A stretch of DNA of 64,000 nucleotides from Verrucomicrobiaceae bacterium (GCA_019694165.1 JAIBCL010000010.1:184709-248708), one strand, 5' to 3'. Shown: positions 35,585 through 44,802, counted from the stretch's first letter. Notes: generated by a model from the letters alone, not told the origin. Numbers and translations are program-made.

Positions 35585-36633
35585 GGCTTGGATGGATTCT
35601 TTTCAAACCGACCCTCCGGCCAGCCGTTGGCATAACTCACGATCCACACGCCATTCGCGGTCGGGTAGCGGATGTCTTCTTTGCGCTCAAAGTCAGTCAA
35701 ACCAGCCCGTCGCGTGGTTTTGAGCACCTCGTCCGCGACGTGGCGAACGATGGCGGTGCGGTTGCCGAGCGCGTGGCCGGTGGTGGTGAAGATTTTGCCG
35801 TCCACCAGCTCCTTCGTGACACGCACGTAGGTGAAGTCGAGTCCGCTCGCGGTCATGTTCGCGGCGTATTTGTCCACGAGGCCGTCGGTTTGATCATCGA
35901 TGCCATGCACGGTGAAGATCTTCGCCGTGCAGCCGAGCTGCTTCATCCGCGCGAGATGCGCCGGATGGCCGAGGTCGTGCAGTTCCTGGCGATCGGGCGA
36001 AAGATAAAACGGATGCTGCGGATCGCGCACGTAGCGGGCGTTTAGCGCGCTGCCGCCTGGTAGATTGAAGGCGATGTCATCGGTGAGCTTCTTCATGCCG
36101 CACATGTCGATCACCGCAGCGAAGGTGCGCGGCGCGAGCTTGTTCGCCATCAGACTGACATTGCCGCCGCCGCTGCCGCCCGTGGTGAAAAGCCGCGCGC
36201 TGTCGAACGCGACGCCGCGCCTCCGCAGGTCGCTCATCACGAAATGCAGCGCGCGCAACGCATCGAGCGCCTGCAGCCAGCCGAAGTCGTAGGGCTCCGG
36301 GTCCTTGATCGACGCCTGTGGCCCGCTTTGCAGATAATCCACGCCGACCGCGATCACATTGAACTCATTCGCCAGGATGCCCGGATCGGCCGAGCCACCA
36401 GAGGCCACGCCGCCCCAGTTGTGCAGCGACAGCATGATGCCCGTGCCCGCCTTCACGCCCTCGATCTTCGATCCCGCGCCCGGATACCGCACATGCACCG
36501 CGATCTCGCGCGACCCCGGTTTCAGCGGCCACTCCTGCGCGGGGATCGACACCGCGCCCATCGTCGCGGGCAGCACGGGCTCAGCGTTCGCCACCGTGAT
36601 GGAGACCAGGATGATGAGCAGTAAATGTTTCAT
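35581..36633 (-). CDS. Secreted alpha/beta hydrolase (DUF2920-like)
   Basis: A protein of 350 residues from ATG 36633 (MKHLLLIILVSITVANA). An alternative ATG at 36651 adds six residues before the signal. The nucleophile elbow is GGSGGGN (serine at the centre). DDQTDGLVDKYA gives a candidate acid, and TGHALGN a candidate histidine. The region IMLSLHNWGGVASGG matches the oxyanion segment. The layout resembles the DUF2920 / poly-ester depolymerase group. It is likely an exported esterase acting on acyl or feruloyl groups; that specificity is inference. Translationally coupled to DUF4838 copy A. Confidence 0.7.
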   Translation of the reverse strand: MKHLLLIILVSITVANAEPVLPATMGAVSIPAQEWPLKPGSREIAVHVRYPGAGSKIEGVKAGTGIMLSLHNWGGVASGGSADPGILANEFNVIAVGVDYLQSGPQASIKDPEPYDFGWLQALDALRALHFVMSDLRRRGVAFDSARLFTTGGSGGGNVSLMANKLAPRTFAAVIDMCGMKKLTDDIAFNLPGGSALNARYVRDPQHPFYLSPDRQELHDLGHPAHLARMKQLGCTAKIFTVHGIDDQTDGLVDKYAANMTASGLDFTYVRVTKELVDGKIFTTTGHALGNRTAIVRHVADEVLKTTRRAGLTDFERKEDIRYPTANGVWIVSYANGWPEGRFEKNPSKP

Positions 36634-36740
36634 GAGCGTGATGTGAGACATGGAAAACGAGTGTGCGCCGAAGCCTCGACGAGGAAGAGACAGAAAACGC
36701 ATCGCGAATACGCTCGCGGGCGTGACTCTTCTCACAAGCG

Positions 36741-36756
36741 GCGAAGGAACCTTCGC
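36741..36756. promoter_or_regulatory. 16-bp palindrome in the divergent promoter region
   Basis: GCGAAGGAACCTTCGC is a perfect palindrome with seven-bp arms and an AA centre. It lies 21 bp before the glycosidase start and within the 144 bp shared by the divergent hydrolase and glycosidase genes. It could be an operator or a 5' leader hairpin. Confidence 0.4.
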
Positions 36757-36777
36757 TGCGAGCGTTGAAAGCAGTGC

Positions 36778-39700
36778 ATGCTCCGTTTCCTCATCGTCAC
36801 CCTCTCACTCTCCACCGTCGCGTTCGGCGTGGACGCGGTCGTCACGCGTGGCACGGCGCGGATTGATGGCGTGATGGACGAGGCGTTTTGGGCGGGGGCG
36901 GCAGTGCAGGGGGAATTTGCGGTGTTCAGAACAGAGCGGCGGGTGGCGGACACGTCGTTTCGCATCGCGCATGATGACGCGTGGTTTTATGTAGGGATCG
37001 AGTGCCGGCATGAGACGCTGCGCATGATCCAGCCGCGTGTGAAAGGGCATGACAAGGGCGTGGCGAAGGATGAGTCGGTGGAGGTCTTCGTCGCGCCGCG
37101 GGTGATGGAGCCGGCGTATTACTACCGCTATGCCTTGAGCTTCGGCGGTGCGCGCGATGAGAGCATCGTCACGGGGCGCAATGTGAAGGACTACTGGAAT
37201 GTGCCGTGGCGCTCTGCGGTGCGACGGAGCGAAACGGGTTGGACGGCAGAGATCGCGGTGCCGATGGCGTTGCTGAAATCGGGCGGGGGCTTTGAGGACC
37301 TGCGCATCAATGTCGCGCGCAACCGACGCGTGCCGGTGATCGATTCGCAGAACGTGGTGGTCGAGGAGTCGCGCGAGAGCAGCTCGTGGTCGCCGGTGAA
37401 CGAATCGTTTCATGAGCAGGCGGCGTTTCGTGCGGTGACGGGCATTCCGGCGGAATTGCAGGTGCGCGCGGTGCCGTTGGTGGGCATCGACGAGACGAAA
37501 GCGGAGGCCGATGGCGTGCGGGTGACCTTGCGCAATCACGGTGCGAAGACCGCGAGCGTGCGGCTGATGATGAATGAGCAAAAAGGTGAGCCGGTGAACA
37601 TCGACGCAGGCCAGACGCTCGAAGTGAAACTGCCGATGACGGATGCGGTGGCAAACGTGAGCGCTATCGCCATCAGCGTGCTGGAGGCAGGCAGCGATGA
37701 AGTGCTCGCGACGCAAGTCATGGATGAGCTTTCTGCGTGGCGACCACTCACGGCGTATCTCGACCGGAACTACTACACGGACGAAACGCACGCGGTCGTC
37801 CACTACGGGGTGACGCAGCCTGCGGGGCTGCGTTTGACCGCATCGGCGGCGGATGGCGAACTGCTCGCGCAGGCTGAGTCGATCAAGGCGCGCGGCACGT
37901 TGCGAGTGCTGTTGCGCGACGTCATCGTGCTGCGGCTGCATCGCGGTGAGCGCGTGGTGTTTGAGCAAAAGCTGCCGGCGCGACGACTGCCGATACAGCC
38001 GGGCGCGGAGTGGAAGGTCGATCAATCACGACGCATCGTGCTCAACAATGGGCGGCCCTTTGTGCCCTTCGGCATGGTGATGGCCGGTGTGCGCGAGGAT
38101 GATGAGGCGGCCTTCGCAAAGCTCGCGGCGCATCGTTTCAATACCTTCCTCGTCTGGCATCCGACCACGCCCGAGGGCATGGCGAACTACCAGCGCATGG
38201 CGGCGAAGCACGGACTCGCTCTGATCTCGTGTCCCGACGAATGCGCCACCGCGATCACGTGGGAAGCGCACGCGCGCTACACCGGTGATTTGCTTCAGCA
38301 GGTGCGTCGTCTCACGGACACGAGCAGCCTCACGCAGCTCAAGAACGTGATGAACCTGCCCGTCTCCATCCCGGCGCGCGATGCGATCTACGGCGAGTTT
38401 TTCCAAAAGAATCTCGACCGCATGATCGCAGGCGTCGAAGCCGTGAAGCGCGCGCCGAACGTCGCCGCGCACTTCATCATGGACGAGCCGATGGCGATGG
38501 AACTCTTCAGCCAGGTGAAGTTTGGTCAGGAATACTTCGCGCGGGTGCGTCGCTCGGACGGGCATCATCCGGTGATCGTGAACTACTCCAGCCACATCCC
38601 GGAGGGCGACGACTACACCAAGTGGTGCGACATCCTCGCCACCGATCCGTATTGGTATCCGCCTGCGGGCGACGACACGCGCAGCACGCCGAATCACGTC
38701 GCGAAGATCGCGTGGATGACGAATCAACGCGCCGAGGCCGGCAGGCAGGCCGTGTGGCAGATCCTCGCCTGCCCGCGCTGGAGCCGCTGCTTCAAGCGTC
38801 CGCTCACGAGCGATGAAATCCGCTGCCAGACCTGGCTGGCGCTGATTTATCGCGCCACGGGCATCCTCACCTTCGCCTACAACAACATGCGCGATACCGA
38901 CTGGCAGACCTGCGCGCGACTTGGCGATGAAATCAAAACGCTCACGCCCTTCATCGCGGGTCCGATCGAGGAACCACGGGTGCGCTACGAGTGCGCGCTG
39001 ATCGAATCGGCCACGCAGGAGCCTGTGTTCACCGAATCGCCCTTCGATCCGAAGACCGAGCGCTATCCCGATGTGCATGTCGCGCTGCTGACGAACGAAG
39101 CTGGCCATCGCGTGCTCCTCGCAGCGAACAGCCGACCGCATCCCGTGCGGTGTCAGATCCGCTTTGATCAATTGGAGGCCGCGAAGACTGTGTTTGGCGC
39201 CGAGGCGTTGAACATTCGCGAACAGAGCATCGACGACACGCTCGAACCTTTCGCCACACGCGCCTGGTTTGTGAAATGCGCGGCCACGCCATCGCTTACG
39301 GTGCATCAAATCGTGCTCAAGCCCGATCTCGCCCGCCGCGAGCCCTTTCTGCCAGGCGCGTATCGCAGCGGACACAAGAACGTGCTGCCGAACGCGAGCT
39401 TCGAAGACACCACGGCGGAAGGCATCGCCGATTACTGCCTGCTTTCGTCCGGTGCGACGATGCAGGACAAAAACGCACGTTTCGGCAAGCGCTGCGTGCA
39501 GCTTACAAAGACCACCGCAAGCGGATACGAGAACCTGATGCTGCGCTGCGATCCGCCGCTCGACCAGCCGCAGACCTTCACGTTCTCCGTCTATCTCAAA
39601 GCCGACGCCGATGGCCGCGATGCCTGGCTGCGCGGCATGAAGATGAACCCCGAGAAAGAGCACGGCGAAGCGGTGAGCCTGAAACTCACCACCGAATGGC

Positions 39701-39840
39701 AGCGCTACAGCATCACCGGCAAGATCCCCGCCAAAGTCAGCGAAGCCCTCTACGAGATCCGCCTCCGCGAACCCGGCACCATTTGGATCGACGGTGCGCA
39801 ACTCGAACGCGGCGAGGTGATGACGGAGTTCGAGGAGTGA
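36778..39840 (+). CDS. Large secreted glycoside-hydrolase-like protein with CBM9-like N-domain
   Basis: A 1020-residue protein with signal peptide MLRFLIVTLSLSTVAFGV. Residues about 20-220 form a CBM9-like sandwich (ARIDGVMDEAFWAGA, DAWFYVGIEC, DESVEVFVAPR). A linker of Ig-like strands follows. The clan-A-like TIM barrel occupies about 420-720, with GRPFVPFGMVMAG, FNTFLVWHP, AAHFIMDEP (glutamate or aspartate candidate acid) and ILATDPYWYPP. The C-terminal 180 residues form a CBM4/9-like jelly roll (LPNASFEDTTAEGIADYC, TWIDGAQLERGE-like end). No subfamily was assignable; it probably binds and cuts plant or algal glycans. It is divergent from the alpha/beta hydrolase. Confidence 0.7.
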   Translation: MLRFLIVTLSLSTVAFGVDAVVTRGTARIDGVMDEAFWAGAAVQGEFAVFRTERRVADTSFRIAHDDAWFYVGIECRHETLRMIQPRVKGHDKGVAKDESVEVFVAPRVMEPAYYYRYALSFGGARDESIVTGRNVKDYWNVPWRSAVRRSETGWTAEIAVPMALLKSGGGFEDLRINVARNRRVPVIDSQNVVVEESRESSSWSPVNESFHEQAAFRAVTGIPAELQVRAVPLVGIDETKAEADGVRVTLRNHGAKTASVRLMMNEQKGEPVNIDAGQTLEVKLPMTDAVANVSAIAISVLEAGSDEVLATQVMDELSAWRPLTAYLDRNYYTDETHAVVHYGVTQPAGLRLTASAADGELLAQAESIKARGTLRVLLRDVIVLRLHRGERVVFEQKLPARRLPIQPGAEWKVDQSRRIVLNNGRPFVPFGMVMAGVREDDEAAFAKLAAHRFNTFLVWHPTTPEGMANYQRMAAKHGLALISCPDECATAITWEAHARYTGDLLQQVRRLTDTSSLTQLKNVMNLPVSIPARDAIYGEFFQKNLDRMIAGVEAVKRAPNVAAHFIMDEPMAMELFSQVKFGQEYFARVRRSDGHHPVIVNYSSHIPEGDDYTKWCDILATDPYWYPPAGDDTRSTPNHVAKIAWMTNQRAEAGRQAVWQILACPRWSRCFKRPLTSDEIRCQTWLALIYRATGILTFAYNNMRDTDWQTCARLGDEIKTLTPFIAGPIEEPRVRYECALIESATQEPVFTESPFDPKTERYPDVHVALLTNEAGHRVLLAANSRPHPVRCQIRFDQLEAAKTVFGAEALNIREQSIDDTLEPFATRAWFVKCAATPSLTVHQIVLKPDLARREPFLPGAYRSGHKNVLPNASFEDTTAEGIADYCLLSSGATMQDKNARFGKRCVQLTKTTASGYENLMLRCDPPLDQPQTFTFSVYLKADADGRDAWLRGMKMNPEKEHGEAVSLKLTTEWQRYSITGKIPAKVSEALYEIRLREPGTIWIDGAQLERGEVMTEFEE

Positions 39841-39859
39841 GGTTCGCAAAACGATCGTC

Positions 39860-39980
39860 CGTAGAACGACCCGTAGAACGACCGTCCCGGTCGTAAACTG
39901 GTAATCGGATCGTCTCGATCCGAAACTCGGCGAGTGAGACACTCGCCATACAGGCTAACGACCGAGACGGTCGTTCTACG
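39860..39980. repeat. Compound palindrome of four triloop hairpins nested in a long inverted repeat
   Basis: Four hairpins, each with a 7-8 bp perfect stem and three-base loop, occur in a row: 39878-39894 (ACGACCG/CGGTCGT, loop TCC), 39905-39923 (TCGGATCG/CGATCCGA, loop TCT), 39929-39947 (GGCGAGTG/CACTCGCC, loop AGA) and 39958-39974 (ACGACCG/CGGTCGT, loop AGA). Outer arms 39872-39886 and 39966-39980 (CGTAGAACGACCGTC) are perfect inverted copies, and the pairing continues with one mismatch. CGTAGAACGACC is also directly repeated in tandem at 39860-39883. It sits between convergent genes. Confidence 0.8.
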
Positions 39981-39987
39981 TGCCCCT

Positions 39988-41136
39988 CTACGGCTCACCC
40001 GGCACAACGATGAAATCCATCGTGATGCCTTGCCCATCGTGTCCCGTTCCCGCCACAACCGCCTTGGATGCCGCAGGCGGCAGACGCGGGCTGAAGTAGT
40101 CGGGGCGCACGACGTTGTGCTGCTTGTTCAACTCGTCGTCGTTCACGTAGTAGGTCGCTTTCACGAGATGCATCCAGTCGCTGCCGCCGAGGTCGAGGCA
40201 TTGCTTGAGGTTGGTGAAGAGCGAGCGCAATTGCGCCTCGGGCGCGGCCTTCGGATCGGTGGGGTAGAGGCCGCTGGTGTAGATCGTTGTCGGATGACGC
40301 GCGATGGTGAGCCGCGAATACACCGCTGGCGTGGTCATGCCCGGCGGCGTGCGCACTTCGACGGTCGGGCCGTCGCTCATCGACGGCGCGGCGACGATCA
40401 TCTCGATCTCAATCGGCAGCGTGCTCGTCCAATCAACGAATACACACGGCGGAGCTTTTGTGTCCTTGAAGAACGCCGCGATCTCCTTCTCGGCCTCGGA
40501 GCACTTGGTCATCGGCGTGAGGAAGGACTTCACTTGAACGACATCTTTCTTCGCGAGGCCGAGAAACTCCAACGTGTGGCCCAAACTCGCCATCGTCTGC
40601 TTCGTCGCATCCGCGAGCGTGCCATCGCCTTTTTCCGCCTGACCGGAGATGTAAACGCGCCTGCCGACTGGCATCACCGAGCACGCCTTGCCCACACGGC
40701 CGCCGATGCTGTCAGCAGCGACGATCTTCGACGCCTCGCCATCAGCCACGCCTACCGCATCCATCGCCACCAGCGACTTCGCATCCGGCAATGCGGTCGT
40801 GACAAAACTCACCGCCGGCTTGTGCTCGCTTTTAAATCGAGCCGCCAGCGCCGCCTCGACCTCAGCCGTGGCGCTGTTTTGCGTGACATACACATTCAGC
40901 TTCGCCGACTTCGCCAGCGAGCTGCCGCCGCATTGCAGCGCTGTGTCCACGCGCGCGAACGCCGAGTCGATCTGCGCCTGCAAATCGGCACCCTCGCCCA
41001 TGACCTGCGCCGTATGCGCGAGCGGAGCACCGCTGACGGAGACGAGCCGTGAGGCACCGCCCTTGGGTTCGAGGCACTTGATGTCGGCGGCGAGAGAAAT
41101 CGAGGTCATGCAGATGAGGATGAGTGTGGTTTTCAT
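39988..41136 (-). CDS. Secreted triple RidA-like protein
   Basis: A protein of 382 residues from ATG 41136 (MKTTLILICMTSISLAA signal); alternatives at 41145 and a GTG at 41166 overlap the upstream stop. Three RidA/YjgF-like modules follow one another: residues about 20-125 (GGASRLVSVSGAPLAHTAQV), 130-235 (PVGRRVYISGQAEKGDG) and 250-375 (TTIYTSGLYPTDP ... MHLVKATYYVNDD). RidA enzymes deaminate reactive imines as trimers in the cytoplasm. A secreted, fused three-module form is unusual and its role is unknown. It lies 20 bp after the ceramidase-like gene, probably in one operon. Confidence 0.75.
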   Translation of the reverse strand: MKTTLILICMTSISLAADIKCLEPKGGASRLVSVSGAPLAHTAQVMGEGADLQAQIDSAFARVDTALQCGGSSLAKSAKLNVYVTQNSATAEVEAALAARFKSEHKPAVSFVTTALPDAKSLVAMDAVGVADGEASKIVAADSIGGRVGKACSVMPVGRRVYISGQAEKGDGTLADATKQTMASLGHTLEFLGLAKKDVVQVKSFLTPMTKCSEAEKEIAAFFKDTKAPPCVFVDWTSTLPIEIEMIVAAPSMSDGPTVEVRTPPGMTTPAVYSRLTIARHPTTIYTSGLYPTDPKAAPEAQLRSLFTNLKQCLDLGGSDWMHLVKATYYVNDDELNKQHNVVRPDYFSPRLPPAASKAVVAGTGHDGQGITMDFIVVPGEP

Positions 41137-41156
41137 CGTGGGCATTCGATACGGGC

Positions 41157-42518
41157 TCATTTCCACATCTCATGCACCTTGCCGATGATGCGTTCTTCAA
41201 GCGTGTCGGCGAACTTCTCGGGGTGGAGCGGATTCGACCAGTAAATGATGGAGCGATAAGCCTCATAGCCGCCTTCGTGCAGCACGCGCTTGCTCGGGAT
41301 GTAGGCGAGCACGTCGTTGCAGTAGCCTGCGACCCACAGCCTGCCGGGGCCGGTGAACTCGCGCTTCAGACGCAGCGAGTAGTCCACGCAGGTCTCGCCG
41401 CTGAGGCCGACGAAGGTGAGATCATCGCCGAGTCGCACGAGCTGAACCGGGTAGTCGTAGTGATCGCGCAACTCGCCCTTCTTGAGCGCAAACAGGCGTC
41501 GCTCGTCCCACTTGCGATCGTAGTCCTTGCTCGTTTCCAAGCGCTTCTCCAGATCGGCAGCGGTCGGGATGGATTCGTAATCGAGGCGCGTCGTCTGCCA
41601 GTCGAGACTCAGCGGGCCGTGGATGGGTTTGGGCTTCGCGTCGATGGCCGCTTCCACGGCGGTGGCGAGGCTTTGACCGTGTCTCATGCTGAAAATCGGG
41701 CTGAAACGCGGATACGCATTCTGATCACCGCCGCAGCCCATCATGAAAAGCGCGACGGTGCCCGGATGCGCCTCCTCGATCATCGCCTGCGCGTGGCCTG
41801 CATAGTCGCCGTGCCACTGCTTGATGCTCATCGACGTGTTGTGGCACGCGTAGCCGAACAAGATGGCCGCGAGCTTGTTATCCGCTGTCGTCACCGTGAG
41901 CGCCGGCACATCGTGATCGACCACGCCCTCGGGATTCGGGCTGTTCAAATACGGGTCACCCGTGGGCTTGTCGCTCTTCAGCCGACGGTTCATCGCGAAG
42001 CCGCATCGCGCATGACCATAGCTGATCGTCGCCGGCGCGAGTGACTTCAAAGCCTCGCCGATGATGTTAACGATCTTCTCGGTGAGAAACGCGTTGTAGC
42101 GCAGGCATCGCTCTTTCCGCAGCGGATCCGTGAGCCCCGTGAACTCCAGTTCCGTGTATTTCAGCTCTGGCCCGCAATGCGTGTGCGAGCAGTTCATGAG
42201 CAGCGACTTCTCCGGTAGGCCAAACTTCGCCTTCACTTCCTTCGCCACCGCCTCCCGCAACTGATGCGGCACCTCCACAAGATCGAGCGTCACCATCACG
42301 AAGCGCGTTCCCGCTTTGTCCTCAATGGCGAGCGTCTTCGCGAACAACTCCATCGCCGCGCCTTCCGCCGGCACTTCCCGATTCGCGAAGCCCGAGAGAT
42401 ACATCGTCTCCTGGGGCGTAATCACCGCCTTGGCAGCAGCGGCTTTCCATTCGGTGGTTTGAGCGTTGGCCGCCAGAGCAACAAGGATGAGGGTGAAGGT
42501 GAGGTGGAGAAGTTTCAT
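41157..42518 (-). CDS. Neutral/alkaline ceramidase-like secreted protein
   Basis: A protein of 453 residues from ATG 42518 (MKLLHLTFTLILVALAANA). It matches the N-terminal domain of neutral/alkaline non-lysosomal ceramidases: KAVITPQETMYLSGFANRE, VMVTLDLVEVP, SLLMNCSHTHCGPEL and the zinc-associated FMMGCGGDQNAYPR. Bacterial homologues without the C-terminal Ig-like domain are common in PVC bacteria and may act on other N-acyl substrates. The length fits such short versions. The minus-strand order is DUF4838 copy B, this gene, then RidA. A truncated paralogue of it lies at 50238-50559. Confidence 0.8.
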   Translation of the reverse strand: MKLLHLTFTLILVALAANAQTTEWKAAAAKAVITPQETMYLSGFANREVPAEGAAMELFAKTLAIEDKAGTRFVMVTLDLVEVPHQLREAVAKEVKAKFGLPEKSLLMNCSHTHCGPELKYTELEFTGLTDPLRKERCLRYNAFLTEKIVNIIGEALKSLAPATISYGHARCGFAMNRRLKSDKPTGDPYLNSPNPEGVVDHDVPALTVTTADNKLAAILFGYACHNTSMSIKQWHGDYAGHAQAMIEEAHPGTVALFMMGCGGDQNAYPRFSPIFSMRHGQSLATAVEAAIDAKPKPIHGPLSLDWQTTRLDYESIPTAADLEKRLETSKDYDRKWDERRLFALKKGELRDHYDYPVQLVRLGDDLTFVGLSGETCVDYSLRLKREFTGPGRLWVAGYCNDVLAYIPSKRVLHEGGYEAYRSIIYWSNPLHPEKFADTLEERIIGKVHEMWK

Positions 42519-42616
42519 CGCGACTGGCATACGGAGACAAATCGCCAAATCAGACGGTGAAGACCATCTTCGTCACTGATTGGCGTGATCGCCATACAAC
42601 CTGCGGACTGATGAGA

Positions 42617-44425
42617 TCACCGCGCGCGCCACTCGCCCTTCCACAGCGGGCCGTGGTCGATGCCGCGGGAGTCGCGGTAGAGGCTCAGGGTGGACTCCAT
42701 TTGCTTCAGGAAGGCGGCGAACGCTGCGTCATCGCGGTGGAAGAGCGACTCCGCATCGTCGGCGATGAGTTCGGCTTTGCGCAGCGCGAAGTGGAGCTGC
42801 GTGAGGTTGTCGCCGAACAAGGCGAGACGCGCTTTTTGCGTGTCGGTGGCGCATTCAGCCAGCGTGGCTCGGTAGTGCTGCTCCATCGTGGCAAAGAGCG
42901 GCGCGTGCACGGCTTTCATCACGTCCTCGTTCAGCTCCCACTGGCTGCCGGCGTAAACAGGCGGTTGCGACCTCTTATGCGCGAGCATTCGCGCGTCGAG
43001 CGCGTCGTAGAGCGCGCGCATGTGCCGCCAGCCGGGGCCGTAGGCGCGTGCGAGCCATTCATCGAGCGCGGCGCTGACATCGAGCTGCGGATTCCACATC
43101 TGCCGCGCGAGCAGGTAATTGACGGGCGCGTTCACGCCCCACGCGTTGTGACCGACCATGCGCGCGCCCCAGGCCTTGTTTTGCGCAGCGGTGGGCAGTT
43201 CAAGCTTCAAAATGTCGAGACTCAACGGCAGCGGCGCGCCGTGGTAGCTGCGCATCCAGGTGGAGTAGTTGTGATACGTGAGGCGAGTCGTGCTGCTCTG
43301 CCAGCGCTTCATCACCGCGTCGAACTCATCGCGGAAGGCCGGCTTGAGCAAGCCGTAGCCGTAGTAGTTCAGCGGTGCCCAGCAGAGGCTCACGTTGTCC
43401 GGCAGCTTCGGCATGTTCGCGGGCGGATACTGGTAGTTGTAATACACGAAGCCGCCGAGCCTGCGCCCAGGCCGTTCGCGCGCGATGATTTCGCCCACTT
43501 GCTGGTAAAACGTCAGCATGGCCCGCGCATGGTTCGGCTTGCCATGCGGATCGGTGTCGAGCAGCCGCTGGCAGCGCTCGCAGGTGCAAAAGCCGCCGCC
43601 GTCCGTGGGCGATAGACTGAACATCTCGCTCTTGGGGTTGCGGTCGATCGTTTCGATCACGCGCTGCGCGAACAACTCCACCAAGCCCGGCGCGGTGGTG
43701 CAGAAATACGTCACTTTGCCGTTCAGCTCAAAACCGCCATGCGAGGGCTTCCAGTCCGGATGCGCGGCAAAGTCCGCAGGCTTCAAATAATCATCCCACG
43801 AGTGACCGTAAGCTATGACGGTCGGATGAAATCCACTCGTGAGCCGATGATGACGCAACCAGTCGATCACCGCCGATTTCGGTCGCCCCGGCCTGCTGGG
43901 ATCGCTCTCGCCCACATACGCCAGCGAACGCACTGCGAATCCCGGCTGTCCGCGAATCTCATCCTTCAGCTCGACGCTCAGCGTCTTCTGCGGCGGCACA
44001 TCCTCGCCCAGCGGTCCGGGCAAAAGCCAGCGCACCCCGAGAAAACGCTCCGCAAACTCACAAACGCCCCAAAGCACTCCATGGCTCGGAACCGCCCAAA
44101 GTCCCTCCGGCGTGCTTTCATGGCCCGCGATGACCACATCGCCCTTTTCGGCCCGAATCACAAAACCATCGTGCGGCAGCGAATCGTCCGAAACGAGCCT
44201 GATCGCCGCCTGCGTCGTGTTTTCGCTCACCACGGCCAGTTTCTCGCCCGTAGCGGCCAAAACGAGCCTCTGCAGCTCTTTCGCCGCCCACTTCGTCGTC
44301 TCCGAAGCCTTGGCGTGATGATGGATGACACACTTCGCATCCATCACGATGCCCGATGCCGGGACCGCGAACATCATGGAAGCGAGAAACAAAAGAAGGA
44401 AGCGCAGAAGAGTCACTTCACCCAT
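42617..44425 (-). CDS. DUF4838 protein, copy B
   Basis: A protein of 602 residues from the ATG giving signal MGEVTLLRFLLLFLASMMFAVPA. It is very similar throughout to copy A (33800-35584), including LVSDDSLPHDGFVIRAEKGD, CEFAERFLGVRWL, FCTCERCQRLLDT and GGFVYYNYQYPP. Differences are mostly conservative, as in a recent duplication followed by divergence. It is probably the first gene of a three-gene run with the ceramidase and RidA genes, 98 bp upstream of the ceramidase start. The truncated copy at 2099-2303 derives from this version, since both start MGEVTLLRFL. Confidence 0.85.
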   Translation of the reverse strand: MGEVTLLRFLLLFLASMMFAVPASGIVMDAKCVIHHHAKASETTKWAAKELQRLVLAATGEKLAVVSENTTQAAIRLVSDDSLPHDGFVIRAEKGDVVIAGHESTPEGLWAVPSHGVLWGVCEFAERFLGVRWLLPGPLGEDVPPQKTLSVELKDEIRGQPGFAVRSLAYVGESDPSRPGRPKSAVIDWLRHHRLTSGFHPTVIAYGHSWDDYLKPADFAAHPDWKPSHGGFELNGKVTYFCTTAPGLVELFAQRVIETIDRNPKSEMFSLSPTDGGGFCTCERCQRLLDTDPHGKPNHARAMLTFYQQVGEIIARERPGRRLGGFVYYNYQYPPANMPKLPDNVSLCWAPLNYYGYGLLKPAFRDEFDAVMKRWQSSTTRLTYHNYSTWMRSYHGAPLPLSLDILKLELPTAAQNKAWGARMVGHNAWGVNAPVNYLLARQMWNPQLDVSAALDEWLARAYGPGWRHMRALYDALDARMLAHKRSQPPVYAGSQWELNEDVMKAVHAPLFATMEQHYRATLAECATDTQKARLALFGDNLTQLHFALRKAELIADDAESLFHRDDAAFAAFLKQMESTLSLYRDSRGIDHGPLWKGEWRAR

Positions 44426-44503
44426 ACGGGAGCAGAAGTTCATTCCACGCGCGGAACTCGGAGCACGGGGCTTTACCAAACGAAATCACTCACCACACGA
44501 GGC

Positions 44504-44624
44504 AGTTGCAAAACCCATTCTCTTGCCCCCATTCTCCTGTCATTCCAAACCAGGATGACAGGAGAATGAGGGCAGGAGAATGAATTCAACGAATCTGACT
44601 TCCGAACTCCGAGGTTTTGCAACT
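44504..44624. repeat. Nested inverted-repeat element (28-bp inner arms, 12-bp outer arms)
   Basis: Inner arms 44516-44543 and 44555-44582 are inverted copies with two mismatches; their innermost 14 bases, CATTCTCCTGTCAT, are perfect around an 11-base loop. Outer arms AGTTGCAAAACC (44504-44515) and GGTTTTGCAACT (44613-44624) are perfect. The left outer arm adjoins the inner arm, but 30 bases separate the right ones. This looks like a small non-autonomous palindromic element (REP/MITE type). It fills much of the 377-bp gene-free interval 44426-44802, in which no gene is seen. Confidence 0.75.
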
Positions 44625-44802
44625 CCCTCACACGAATGCAAAACAACTGGCATGAAGCGCGGCGGATGGTAAGAAGCGCGGACCATGAAGTTCACCTTCG
44701 TTTGATCTCTGAAGCCTGACGGCCCGGCCACGATGCCGGGATCACGCGTGTCCGTGCCTCTGTCACGAGACCGCTCAGACTTCACGATCCATTTCGACTT
44801 TC

